DNA of 64,000 bases, from the NCBI GenBank assembly GCA_900319005.1, contig ONMV01000003.1, positions 1 through 64,000 of the forward strand, given 5' to 3'. The stretch is from an uncultured Bacteroidales bacterium (GTDB taxonomy: Bacteria; Bacteroidota; Bacteroidia; Bacteroidales; Paludibacteraceae). Positions 14,999 to 23,999 of this stretch are shown here, in pieces (within the stretch, counting starts at the first letter, position 1; every line of letters begins with the position of its first letter). The position numbers and the translations under genes are program-made. Below the pieces are notes generated by a model. The model made no database searches and was not told the DNA's origin. It worked only from the letters and a program-made list of their open reading frames with translations.

Positions 14999-15525
14999 GT
15001 TTGTTCGGTTTTGGCGGCGGATTGGCTATACTTTCTCTAATACAGATGGAAGTAGAGAAACACGGCTGGATGAACGAGCAGGAGTTTGTGGATATAGTTG
15101 CGGTGAGCCAAGTGACGCCGGGACCAATCGGCATCAACTGCGCTACGTATGTGGGATATACGGTTGGTGGTTTTTGGGGCAGCGTACTCAGTACATTTGC
15201 TATCGTGCTACCGAGTTTGATTATCATGCTGACTATCTGTAAGGTCTATTTCCGGCTACAGACAAAATATCAAGGAAACCCATATTTTGAGCAGACTCTC
15301 AAGATGTTACGTTTCACAGTAATCGGACTCATTGCTTCTGCCGCACTGATGCTTATCAAACCGACTACATTCATTGACCCGATCAGTTGGATCATTTTTA
15401 CCTCTGTATGTATCTTCACCATTCTGCCGCAACTTTATAAAAACAAAGTGACTGAATTTTTCAGCCACCCTATTCTACTCATTCTTTTTGCCGGTTTGGC
15501 GGGTTTATTAGTCTATTCTCTCTAA
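14959..15525 (+). CDS. Chromate transporter family protein, second half
   Basis: A 188-residue membrane protein with FKIGLFGFGGGLAILSLIQ and the VSQVTPGPIGIN motif of the CHR family. ATG 14959 is chosen because it starts directly at the first helix (MLYLALFISFFKIG); the frame is open to 14926. The 40-bp overlap with the first half implies translational coupling and a heterodimeric transporter with opposite-facing halves. The 3' end overlaps the convergent uvrD-type gene by 18 bp, and no terminator is visible at that junction. Confidence 0.88.
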   Translation: MLYLALFISFFKIGLFGFGGGLAILSLIQMEVEKHGWMNEQEFVDIVAVSQVTPGPIGINCATYVGYTVGGFWGSVLSTFAIVLPSLIIMLTICKVYFRLQTKYQGNPYFEQTLKMLRFTVIGLIASAALMLIKPTTFIDPISWIIFTSVCIFTILPQLYKNKVTEFFSHPILLILFAGLAGLLVYSL

Positions 15526-17736
15526 TTTAGCATGAGTTAGCAACAACGTCTTTGTCCCCTGCTTGTCAAAAGCAATTTCTATCTTGTCATTCTCCGTCAA
15601 CTCATCCCTATAGACGCGTACCACAGTTCCCTGGCCAAACACGCGATGCATCACGCGGTCGTCTGTCTTCCAATCAGATGGTATATCTGTTGTAGCACCA
15701 GCGACAGGGGTCTTCGGAGTACTGGGATTGATTGGAAACCTCGGAATACTTGGGATACCAGGCATTGCCGAAACACTCGGAGCAGCCTGCCTTGCCTCGA
15801 AATAGGTTCGGTCTATATCTTTTAAGAATCTGCTCGGAGAGTTAAACATCATCTGCCCGTTCCTAAAACGCTGACGCGCATAAGTAAGATAACACCTCTC
15901 CATTGCGCGTGTGATAGCAACATACAGCAGCCGGCGTTCCTCCTCTATCTCGTTGGGTTTAATACAGAACTGCGAGGGAAAAAGGTTCTCCTCCATGCCT
16001 GCAATGAAGACGATTGGGAACTCCAGTCCTTTAGCAGCATGGACGGTCATGAGGGTCACACGCTCCGTCGTATCCTCCAGATTATCATCCTGATCGGTCT
16101 GCAGGCTCACTTCGCTCAAGAAATCCGTAATTGGCGTATGATCAATCCCCTCTTCCTGGCGCTGCGCAACAAACTCACGGATAGCATTGAGTAACTCCTG
16201 AACGTTCTGGGCACGGTCTATACCTTCAGGCGACAAGTCCACCGCTAATGCCGTCAAGACACCGGTAATTCGAAGAGTCTGCTCCGCGAACGTGTAAGCA
16301 TCCGTCTCCTCGCTTAATTGACGCAAACTATCTATCAATGCTGCAAAATTGCGAAGTTTATTTTGGGTAGCCGTAGCTACATCCAATCCCGTATTCTCGG
16401 GATTACGCATCACTTCCAAATAAGCGCAACCATTGTCAATAGCGTTGGTCGCCACCTTTTTCATGGTCGTCTCGCCAATACCGCGTCCGGGAAAACCTAC
16501 TATACGCAGCAGCGCCTCGTTATCACGCGGATTAACCGCCAAACGGAAATAGCATAAACAGTCCTTGATTTCCTTACGCTGATAGAAAGAAGTACCGCCA
16601 TAAATACGATAAGGAATATTGAGCTTGCGCAACTCGTTCTCAAACGCACGACTTTGCGCATTCGTCCGATAGAGAACAGCTATATCGTCATAACCGTGCT
16701 GTCCCCGCGCCTTGCTGATGATAGTAGCAACACCGAGTGCTTCGGCGCGATCGTCCATATAAGCTTGCAAACGTAAAGGTTGACCTTGCTCCTTCTCAGA
16801 GAAAACAGTCTTTTCTATCTGATGTATATTCTTATGAATGAGCGAGTTAGCAGCATTCACTATATTTTGTGTAGAACGATAATTCTGCTCCAGTTTGAAT
16901 AATCTGGCATTTGGATACTGGCGTTGGAAATTCAAAATATTCCGTATATCCGCGCCTCGAAAGGAATAGATACTCTGGGCATCATCACCCACAACGCATA
17001 TGTTTTGTTGCGGTTCTGCCAGTCTGCTCACTAAGAGATATTGGACGTAGTTCGTATCCTGATACTCATCCACCAATATGTACCGAAACATGAGTTGCAG
17101 TTGCTCCCGTACATCTTCATGCTGGTCCATCAGCCGGAGCGTATTCAGCAGCAAGTCATCGAAATCCATAGCATTAGCAGCTCGAAGACGGGCTTGGTAA
17201 AGCTCATACACCGCTGTTATCTCATACATCCTCGCTTCCCTGTCAGCCTGCAACAACTCACGATTCATCCCGTACTGCGCCGGACTGATTAGATTATTCT
17301 TCGCCATGGAAATACGTCCTAAGACGGCAGTAGGTTTGTATATTTTCTCATCCAGTCCGCGCTCCTTGCAAATCGCTTTTAGGAGCGCTTTGCTATCCGT
17401 TGTATCGTAGATAGAAAAATCCCGGGTGTACCCCAAGCGTTCTGCATCCCTACGCAGCAGTTTTGCGCAGATACTATGGAAGGTACCCATCCATAAGTAC
17501 CGCGCATCCGTACCCACCAACTTCTGGATGCGCTCCTTCATCTCTCGCGCAGCCTTATTGGTAAAGGTAAGCGCTAAGATATTTCCCGCCGGTACTCCTT
17601 GTTGTAATAAATACGCAATCCTATACGTCAGCACTCGAGTCTTACCAGACCCAGCGCCTGCAACGATAAGGGACGGACCCTCGGTGTACATAACCGCTTC
17701 ACGCTGCATTTTATTTAGTGCGTCCAAAAAATGCAT
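15508..17736 (-). CDS. pcrA: UvrD/PcrA/Rep-type ATP-dependent DNA helicase
   Basis: A 742-residue superfamily 1A helicase, 3' to 5'. Motif I AGAGSGKT at residues 26-33, Ia LALTFTNKAAREMKER, II VDEYQDTNYVQ, III GDDAQSIYSFRGA, IV LEQNYRS, V VTLMTVHAAKGLEFPIVF, VI EEERRLLYVAITRA are all intact. The C-terminal HRVFGQGTVV segment is the RNA-polymerase-interacting Tudor-like tail of PcrA/UvrD. Before it lies a Pro-rich linker (MPGIPSIPRFPINPSTPKTP). Roles are nucleotide excision repair, mismatch repair and clearing of recombination intermediates. It is the last gene of the uxaB-uxaA-comF-nadB-NlpC run, one base after the NlpC/P60 gene. Confidence 0.94.
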   Translation of the reverse strand: MHFLDALNKMQREAVMYTEGPSLIVAGAGSGKTRVLTYRIAYLLQQGVPAGNILALTFTNKAAREMKERIQKLVGTDARYLWMGTFHSICAKLLRRDAERLGYTRDFSIYDTTDSKALLKAICKERGLDEKIYKPTAVLGRISMAKNNLISPAQYGMNRELLQADREARMYEITAVYELYQARLRAANAMDFDDLLLNTLRLMDQHEDVREQLQLMFRYILVDEYQDTNYVQYLLVSRLAEPQQNICVVGDDAQSIYSFRGADIRNILNFQRQYPNARLFKLEQNYRSTQNIVNAANSLIHKNIHQIEKTVFSEKEQGQPLRLQAYMDDRAEALGVATIISKARGQHGYDDIAVLYRTNAQSRAFENELRKLNIPYRIYGGTSFYQRKEIKDCLCYFRLAVNPRDNEALLRIVGFPGRGIGETTMKKVATNAIDNGCAYLEVMRNPENTGLDVATATQNKLRNFAALIDSLRQLSEETDAYTFAEQTLRITGVLTALAVDLSPEGIDRAQNVQELLNAIREFVAQRQEEGIDHTPITDFLSEVSLQTDQDDNLEDTTERVTLMTVHAAKGLEFPIVFIAGMEENLFPSQFCIKPNEIEEERRLLYVAITRAMERCYLTYARQRFRNGQMMFNSPSRFLKDIDRTYFEARQAAPSVSAMPGIPSIPRFPINPSTPKTPVAGATTDIPSDWKTDDRVMHRVFGQGTVVRVYRDELTENDKIEIAFDKQGTKTLLLTHAKLERID

Positions 17737-17737
17737 A

Positions 17738-18520
17738 CTAATACCGACGAATAACTACCAGATGATGCGAATATTCACCTTGCTCAGCAGAGAAAATGCC
17801 GGTTTCATCGAGCTTTTCCACTTTCACTCGACCCGAACAATGAATCACTCGTTCGGGATCAATAACGATGCCGACATGACTGATTTTACCATCCTCATGG
17901 TCAAAGAAAACGAGATCTCCGGCTTTTGCCTCTTTGAGCGAATCAACCATTTCGCCCTGCTGAACCTGCTCAGACGCATTGCGCAAGAGGTTCTTGCCAA
18001 AAAGTCCCATGATTGTCTGTGTAAAACCGGAACAGTCCATCCCCATTGCATTCTTTCCTCCCCATAGGTAAGGGACATTCAAAAAGAAGCGAACAACTTG
18101 CAGCAGATTCTCCTGATTCATCTCCAAGGGTTGCACACACACCATACTCGGGTCAATGCGAAATCCTACTCCAAGCACCTCAAAGCGTCCTTCTTTATAT
18201 TGAGCTAATTGCGTACCAGCCGTCAAAGGGATAGTTTGTCCATTATTCTCACTCACGGCATACGTCATTGGGAAAATAACCTTTGCCGAAGATGTGAGCG
18301 CCTCTGAATAGGTTTTATACTCATCATCCGACATGGGGGTTGTCATCTTCGCATCGACCCATCCTTCTTGTCCGTCCGACATCAATTTAATCCGATTCCA
18401 TCGGGATTTTTGTTCCAAGATGGTGCATAATTCTCCGAAGAGCATCTGCGTACTCTGCTCGGCGCATTCAGAAGGTTCGGTCCGTACCGGAACGACACTA
18501 TGTAAAGAAAGGGCTACCAT
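17738..18520 (-). CDS. NlpC/P60 cysteine peptidase with SH3 domain (gamma-D-glutamyl-diamino acid endopeptidase type)
   Basis: A 260-residue protein. Residues 1 to about 135 are two SH3b-like domains (QSTQMLFGELCTILEQKSRW ... GWVDAK). The catalytic NlpC/P60 domain follows: YLWGGKNAMGMDCSG with nucleophile Cys163, KISHVGIVID with His215 and a third polar residue His227 in RVIHCSG. The arrangement matches YkfC-type enzymes that cleave the D-Glu-diamino-acid bond in peptidoglycan peptides. No signal peptide is seen, which favours cytoplasmic recycling of murein peptides. Overlaps nadB by 7 bp. Confidence 0.9.
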   Translation of the reverse strand: MVALSLHSVVPVRTEPSECAEQSTQMLFGELCTILEQKSRWNRIKLMSDGQEGWVDAKMTTPMSDDEYKTYSEALTSSAKVIFPMTYAVSENNGQTIPLTAGTQLAQYKEGRFEVLGVGFRIDPSMVCVQPLEMNQENLLQVVRFFLNVPYLWGGKNAMGMDCSGFTQTIMGLFGKNLLRNASEQVQQGEMVDSLKEAKAGDLVFFDHEDGKISHVGIVIDPERVIHCSGRVKVEKLDETGIFSAEQGEYSHHLVVIRRY

Positions 18521-20115
18521 ACTTCCTGCGGATGGTCAGATTCTTTTTTCGGATAATCAATCGAATAATGGAGACCGCGACTCTCTTTACGTTCAATAGC
18601 CTGACGGGTAATGAGATAGCCGACGTTGATCATATTACGCAATTCGCATATTTCCTTGGTAGCCTTAACACGTTTGAAGAGGTCTTCCGTCTCTTCATAG
18701 AGCAAATCAAGACGTTCCCATGCACGGCGCAGACGTAAATTGGAGCGTACAATTCCCACATAAGTGGACATAATCTGCCCCACTTCCTTCACATCCTGCG
18801 CAATAAGAACTCGCTCCTCATTCGTCAATGTTCCTTCGTCATTCCATTCAGGAATTTGTTCGTTGAAATCGTAGTTTTCTATCACTGACAAGCTATGTTT
18901 AGCTGCTGCATCTGCGTAGACAACAGCCTCAATGAGAGAATTGGATGCCAACCGGTTTCCCCCATGCAGACCCGTACATGAGCACTCACCAACTGCATAG
19001 AGACGATGAATAGTACTCTGCCCGTCCAAATCCACCTTGATACCACCACACATATAATGGGCGCAAGGCGCAACAGGAATATAATCCTTAGTGATATCAA
19101 TGCCTATACTGAGACACTTAGCATAAATATTCGGAAAATGATGCTTGGTTTCTTCAGAATCCTTATGCGTCACATCAAGGCACACATGATCGATAGCATG
19201 AATTTTCATCTCGTTATCAATCGCACGTGCTACAATGTCACGCGGAGCGAGAGAAAGACGCGGATCATATTTCTGCATAAACTCCTCGCCGTTGGGCAGA
19301 CGCAAGATGCCTCCGTATCCACGCATAGCTTCGGTAATGAGGTATGCCGGATGCGTCTCTTTGGGATTAAACAGACTCGTCGGATGGAATTGAACAAACT
19401 CCATATCTTTTACTACACCTTTAGCACGATAGACCATCGCTATACCATCACCTGTAGCTATCTCGGGGTTCGTCGTAGTTGCATAAACTGCACCAGTACC
19501 ACCCGTTGCCATCAGCGTGATTCGACTGAGATATGTATCTATCTTCTGTGTATCGGGATTAAGGATGTATGCTCCGTAACACTCTATATCCGGCGTGCGA
19601 CGCGTCACGCGTACGCCCAAATGGTGCTGGGTAATAATCTCTACTGCGAAATGGTTTTCCAATACTTCAATATACGGGTTTCGCCGCACAGCTTCCATGA
19701 GTCCGCGCTGAATCTCAGCACCCGTATCATCCGCATGGTGTAGAATACGGAATTCCGAGTGTCCTCCTTCACGATGGAGATCAAACGAACCATCATCTTT
19801 TTTATCGAAATTGACACCCCAATTAACCAACTCCTCTATCCCCCTGGGGGCATTACGTACGACCTGTTCAACAGCAGCCGGATCACTCAACCAATCCCCC
19901 GCGACCATCGTGTCGTGGATATGCTTATTGAAATCATCGACCAACAGATTCGTGACAGAGGCAATGCCACCTTGAGCTTTAGTGGTATTCGCTTCCTCCA
20001 ATGTTGTTTTACAACACAATGCGATGCGATATTTACCGGATTGCGCTACTTTGAGCGCAAAACTCATGCCGGCTACACCACCACCAATAATCAAAAAATC
20101 AAATTTATTAACCAT
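18514..20115 (-). CDS. nadB: L-aspartate oxidase
   Basis: A 533-residue flavoprotein of the succinate dehydrogenase/fumarate reductase family. FAD-binding FLIIGGGVAGMSFAL lies at the N-terminus, KAQGGIASV next, the active-site region GYGGILRLPNGE, and the family block CGGIKVDLDGQST followed by GECSCTGLHGGNRLASNSL. It oxidises L-aspartate to iminoaspartate, the first step of de novo NAD synthesis. The frame is open to 20151, but ATG 20115 directly precedes the first beta strand and avoids overlap with comF. nadA and nadC are not in the window. A PnuC-like NAD-precursor importer is encoded at 589. Confidence 0.95.
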   Translation of the reverse strand: MVNKFDFLIIGGGVAGMSFALKVAQSGKYRIALCCKTTLEEANTTKAQGGIASVTNLLVDDFNKHIHDTMVAGDWLSDPAAVEQVVRNAPRGIEELVNWGVNFDKKDDGSFDLHREGGHSEFRILHHADDTGAEIQRGLMEAVRRNPYIEVLENHFAVEIITQHHLGVRVTRRTPDIECYGAYILNPDTQKIDTYLSRITLMATGGTGAVYATTTNPEIATGDGIAMVYRAKGVVKDMEFVQFHPTSLFNPKETHPAYLITEAMRGYGGILRLPNGEEFMQKYDPRLSLAPRDIVARAIDNEMKIHAIDHVCLDVTHKDSEETKHHFPNIYAKCLSIGIDITKDYIPVAPCAHYMCGGIKVDLDGQSTIHRLYAVGECSCTGLHGGNRLASNSLIEAVVYADAAAKHSLSVIENYDFNEQIPEWNDEGTLTNEERVLIAQDVKEVGQIMSTYVGIVRSNLRLRRAWERLDLLYEETEDLFKRVKATKEICELRNMINVGYLITRQAIERKESRGLHYSIDYPKKESDHPQEVW

Positions 20116-20122
20116 ATTTTTT

Positions 20123-20824
20123 CTATCGTGCCTTACATAAGGCAAAGACACTAAATTTTGCTCCTCTAAAACGCTTCATTGCTTTCAAGCAACTCCGCAT
20201 TGTTTCACCGGTAGTAACCAAATCATCGACCACCAGTATATGCTTATGATAAAACTGCTCAGGATGATTCACCGCAAAGGCGTTATTTACATTCTGTTTG
20301 CGTTCATCTCCGCGTTGCAGTGCCTGCTTAGGCGTATTTCGTTCCCTGGTAACATGAGTTGTATCTATCGGTATTCCTGTTACCTCGCTGATTCCTCTGG
20401 AAATATATTCAGATTGGTTATACCCCCTTTCGCGCAGTCGTATTGGATGCAGCGGAACAGGCACAATTATATCGATTCCATCGAAGAAATCCGCATACTG
20501 CATCTCCAGAGCTGCCATTCGCCCGAATTGATAACCTATCATCGGTTGATCGGCATACTTCATCTTATGGATAGCTTGTTGGACAGGATGATCTTTCTCA
20601 TAAAAAAGAAATGCCGCTCCTCGCACCAGATGCATGGCTTTCCGTGCCGCTACGGAATCATACACATCTCCGATCAATGCCTGCTCCATACTATTCCCAC
20701 GAAGCTCCGCCTGCTCCGTTCGAGGCAAAGAGCGGAAACATACTTCGCATAGTCCATCACTATAGCCCCCGCACATTGGGCATGTACGGGGGTATAGGAT
20801 CGAATATAAATTAGAGAGTAACAC
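20123..20824 (-). CDS. comF: ComF family phosphoribosyltransferase-like protein
   Basis: A 233-residue protein with an N-terminal zinc-ribbon-like CPMCGGYSDGLCEVC (four Cys) and a C-terminal PRPP-binding signature ILVVDDLVTTGETMRSC typical of type I phosphoribosyltransferases. The middle block VPVPLHPIRLRERGYNQSE is the ComF hallmark. ComF proteins take part in natural transformation in Gram-positive and some Gram-negative bacteria; in Bacteroidota the role is unproven. The first 14 bp overlap the end of uxaA, suggesting translational coupling. Confidence 0.92.
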   Translation of the reverse strand: MLLSNLYSILYPRTCPMCGGYSDGLCEVCFRSLPRTEQAELRGNSMEQALIGDVYDSVAARKAMHLVRGAAFLFYEKDHPVQQAIHKMKYADQPMIGYQFGRMAALEMQYADFFDGIDIIVPVPLHPIRLRERGYNQSEYISRGISEVTGIPIDTTHVTRERNTPKQALQRGDERKQNVNNAFAVNHPEQFYHKHILVVDDLVTTGETMRSCLKAMKRFRGAKFSVFALCKAR

Positions 20825-22292
20825 CGTTTTTGAAGATAGCTATCTCGTGATAACCATTCTTCTCGTTGTTGGTCTTGGCTCCATTAGCGACCTCAATGAC
20901 GTAGTCCGCAAAACGTTTTGCCACTTCGTCCATCGGTTCGCCTTCAGCAATAACACCGGCATTGAAATCTATCCAGTTGGGTTTGTTCTTATACAAATTC
21001 GAATTGGTAGAAATCTTCATCGTCGGTACATAAGTTCCGAAAGGCGTACCACGGCCGGTAGTAAAGAGCACCATATGGCATCCGCAAGAAGCGAGAGCTG
21101 TGGAAGCGACGAGGTCGTTACCCGGTGCGGAAAGGAGGTTCAATCCTTTCACCTGCAGCCGCTCGCCATAAGTCATCACACCGCGCACAAGGGATTTACC
21201 ACATTTCTGGGTACATCCGAGGGCTTTATCCTCAAGCGTCGAGATTCCTCCGGCTTTGTTACCCGGACTCGGGTTCTCGCCCACCGGTTCACCGTGGGAC
21301 AGGAAGTAATCCTTGAAATCATTGATAAGACTGACAGTCTGATCAAAGAGTCCTTTGTTCGCACAACGATCCATAAGAATCGTCTCTGCGCCGAACATTT
21401 CCGGCACTTCGGTCAGCACAGTCGTACCGCCTTGTGCAACAAGCCAATCACTCAAACATCCTAGCAGAGGGTTAGCAGTGATACCACTGAAACCATCCGA
21501 ACCACCACATTTGAGACCAACGCGCAGTTCACTCAGAGGTACCGCTACGCGTTCGTCTTTCTGGGTCTTGGCATACAAATCGCGCAGGATTGGCATGCAA
21601 TACTCTACTTCATCGCCTTGGATCTTTTGAGTAACAACAAACTTAACGCGGTCTTCATCAATCTCGCCACAGAACTCCTTGAACACGTCCGGCTGATTAT
21701 TCTCGCATCCAAGGGACACAACGAGTATAGCACCTGCATTCGGATGATGAATCATGTCACGCAGGATCTTCTTCGTGTTCTCGTGGTCGTCGCCCAGCTG
21801 CGAACAGCCGTAGTTATGCGGGAAAGCGAAGATATTGTCCGCTCCTGTCTCCTGACGCAGACGCTCGGCACATTTCTGGATGATACCGTTCACGCAACCC
21901 ACGGTCGGAATGATCCACACTTCGTTGCGGATTCCCACCTGGCCGTCTTTGCGGCGGTAGCCCATAAAAGTCCTGGATTCATCGGGAATATTCAGCACTA
22001 CCTCTTTCGGATGATACTCATAAGAAAGCAGTCCGGCGAGGTTCGTTTTGATGTTGTTCTCGTTCATCCAAGAACCGGCTTTCTTCGCCTCTTTGGCATG
22101 CCCGATCGGGAAACCATACTTGATCACGTTCTCGCCCTCAGCGAGGTCTGTTATGGCAATCTTGTGTCCGGCAGGCACGTCCTCAAGGACTGTGATCTGC
22201 TTGCCGTCCACTTCAATAACCGCTCCGGCGGTTTGCGGTTGTATTGCTACCACCACATTATCCGCCGGATTGATTTTTAGAATATTTGTCAT
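20811..22292 (-). CDS. uxaA: Altronate dehydratase
   Basis: A 493-residue protein of normal length for UxaA. An N-terminal SAF domain (IEVDGKQITVLEDVPAGHKI, residues about 27-60) is followed by the catalytic part with GYRRKDGQVGIRNEV, THNYGC-like FPHNYGCSQLGDDHE, LKCGGSDGFSGITANP and the C-terminal APGNDLVAST and GRGTPFG blocks. It converts D-altronate to 2-keto-3-deoxygluconate in galacturonate catabolism. The upstream uxaB gene supplies the altronate. The 37-nt spacer to uxaB is a CTTTGTACTTGGTACTTAG-type simple repeat. Confidence 0.95.
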   Translation of the reverse strand: MTNILKINPADNVVVAIQPQTAGAVIEVDGKQITVLEDVPAGHKIAITDLAEGENVIKYGFPIGHAKEAKKAGSWMNENNIKTNLAGLLSYEYHPKEVVLNIPDESRTFMGYRRKDGQVGIRNEVWIIPTVGCVNGIIQKCAERLRQETGADNIFAFPHNYGCSQLGDDHENTKKILRDMIHHPNAGAILVVSLGCENNQPDVFKEFCGEIDEDRVKFVVTQKIQGDEVEYCMPILRDLYAKTQKDERVAVPLSELRVGLKCGGSDGFSGITANPLLGCLSDWLVAQGGTTVLTEVPEMFGAETILMDRCANKGLFDQTVSLINDFKDYFLSHGEPVGENPSPGNKAGGISTLEDKALGCTQKCGKSLVRGVMTYGERLQVKGLNLLSAPGNDLVASTALASCGCHMVLFTTGRGTPFGTYVPTMKISTNSNLYKNKPNWIDFNAGVIAEGEPMDEVAKRFADYVIEVANGAKTNNEKNGYHEIAIFKNGVTL

Positions 22293-22329
22293 AAATTCCT
22301 TTGTACTTGGTACTTAGTCACTTGGTTAC

Positions 22330-23865
22330 TTAGAACAAACTTTTGATCTTTGCAATCACATCATCCACCTTATCAGCAGCGAGCATGAGCTGGACGGTCT
22401 TGAGCATGCCGACAGACTCGATGGAGTTGAGGTACAGCTCTACCATGTCGGTCAGACCCGGGATCTTGTTGAGGTCCTCTTTGGACTCTTTCCAGATGAT
22501 GTCGGTTGCGCCAAGCACACCTTCCGCCACCTTGCGGGTGTCGCCGGTAGCCCAGAGTTCTTTCAAGAGGTCCATGATCTCCTGTGCATCGTTCGGCTGG
22601 ATAGGTGCGCCGTCATCACGCACACCGCCTTTGTAGTATTCGATGATAGCAGCCAAACCGAGAACCAAGCCTTTCGGCAGTTCGCCCTTGCGCTCCAAGT
22701 ACACCTTCAGACCCGGCAGGTCACGTGTCTCGAATTTCGGGAACGAGTTCAGCATGATGGAGGTTACCTGGTGATCCACATACGGATTGTTGAAACGCTC
22801 CAGCACGGACTCGCCGTAAGCCTTCAGTTCCTCCTTCGGCAGGTTGAGGGTCTCCAGAAGTTCGTCGAACATCACCATGTGGATGTACTTGCCGAGTACG
22901 TCGTGGTTGCAAGCGTCGCGGACGATGTTCACGCCGGAGAGGTAAGAAACAGGCGAAAGGACGGTGTGCGGGCCGTTGAGCAGCGTCACTTTGCGCTCGT
23001 GATACGGTTTCTCGCTCTCCGCGATGAGCACGTTCAAACCGGCTTTGTTAGCCGGGAACTCAGCCTCTAACTCCTCAATACTCATGTTCTCCGGTTTCTC
23101 GATTACCCAGAGGTGGAAGATCTCAGCCTGCACAACGAGGTTGTCGTTGTAGCCCACTTTCTCCTGTATCTCGGCGATGTCTTTGCGCGGGAAGCCCGGC
23201 ACGATACGGTCCACGAGGGTAGCGCAGACGTAGTTGTATTTCTCAAACCAATCTTTGAAGCCCTCATAGTCTGATCCGAAATCGTCTTTCCACAACTCGA
23301 TGTACTTGCGGATGCAGTCTTTGAGGTGGTGTCCGTTCAGGAAAATCAGCTCGCAGGGCATGAAGATAAGTCCCTTGGTCGGATCGCCGTTGAAGGTCTT
23401 GTAGCGGCGGAAGAGAAGTTGCACCAGTTTGCCCGGATAGGAAGAAGCCGGAGCGTCGGTGAACTTGCAGGAATCATCAAAGGTAATACCCGCCTCAGTC
23501 GTGTTGGAGATAACGAAACGGATCTCCGGCTGCTCAGCGAGCGCCATGAATGCCCAGTTCTGAGTGTACGGGTTCAGCGCGCGGCTAATCACGTCGATAC
23601 GCTCCAGACTGTTCACAGCCTTGCCGTCCAAACGCCCCTGGAGGTTCACGTGATAGAGACAGTCCTGACCGTTAAGCCATTCTACCATACCTTTGTCGAT
23701 CGGCTGAACAACTGCTACGGAACCATTGAAGTTCGTCTTCGCGTTCATGTTCCAAACAATCCAGTCCACAAATGCGCGGAGGAAGTTACCCTCGCCAAAC
23801 TGAATAATTTTCTCGGGAGCGACACTCTTCGGTGCGGTCCACTTGTTAAGTGCTTTTTTTGCCAT
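22330..23865 (-). CDS. uxaB: Tagaturonate reductase (altronate oxidoreductase)
   Basis: A 511-residue protein of the long-chain mannitol dehydrogenase family: QFGEGNFLRAFVDW (nucleotide-binding start), NTTEAGITFDD, LIFMPCELIFLNGHHLKD and TLLNGPHTVLSPVSYLSG with the catalytic-site Lys/Asn/His area. It reduces D-tagaturonate to D-altronate with NADH. Together with uxaA downstream it forms the middle of the galacturonate pathway; uxaC and kdgK/kdgA are not present here. First gene of a six-gene minus-strand run with a clear promoter at 23917-23947. Confidence 0.93.
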   Translation of the reverse strand: MAKKALNKWTAPKSVAPEKIIQFGEGNFLRAFVDWIVWNMNAKTNFNGSVAVVQPIDKGMVEWLNGQDCLYHVNLQGRLDGKAVNSLERIDVISRALNPYTQNWAFMALAEQPEIRFVISNTTEAGITFDDSCKFTDAPASSYPGKLVQLLFRRYKTFNGDPTKGLIFMPCELIFLNGHHLKDCIRKYIELWKDDFGSDYEGFKDWFEKYNYVCATLVDRIVPGFPRKDIAEIQEKVGYNDNLVVQAEIFHLWVIEKPENMSIEELEAEFPANKAGLNVLIAESEKPYHERKVTLLNGPHTVLSPVSYLSGVNIVRDACNHDVLGKYIHMVMFDELLETLNLPKEELKAYGESVLERFNNPYVDHQVTSIMLNSFPKFETRDLPGLKVYLERKGELPKGLVLGLAAIIEYYKGGVRDDGAPIQPNDAQEIMDLLKELWATGDTRKVAEGVLGATDIIWKESKEDLNKIPGLTDMVELYLNSIESVGMLKTVQLMLAADKVDDVIAKIKSLF

Positions 23866-23916
23866 AGAATTTTGATTTTATTAAATGAAATGATTAATTG
23901 TCCACACTTTGCGCTG

Positions 23917-23947
23917 CAAAGTTACTAAAAAAAAATAACATACGCAA
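23917..23947 (-). promoter_or_regulatory. Promoter of the uxaB operon
   Basis: On the minus strand TTG (23945-23947), 20-bp spacer, TAACTTTG (23917-23924), 52 nt before uxaB. The TTG box lies in the loop of the terminator hairpin of the upstream receptor gene. Confidence 0.7.
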
Positions 23948-23956
23948 GCGTATGCT
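23926..23956 (-). terminator. Terminator of the TonB-dependent receptor gene
   Basis: On the minus strand CATACG-CTTG-CGTATG followed by TTATTTTTTTTT. It overlaps the uxaB promoter. Confidence 0.7.
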
Positions 23957-23999
23957 ATTCTTTAATCGGAATTTCTGCAATTATGTCAATTTTTCCACA

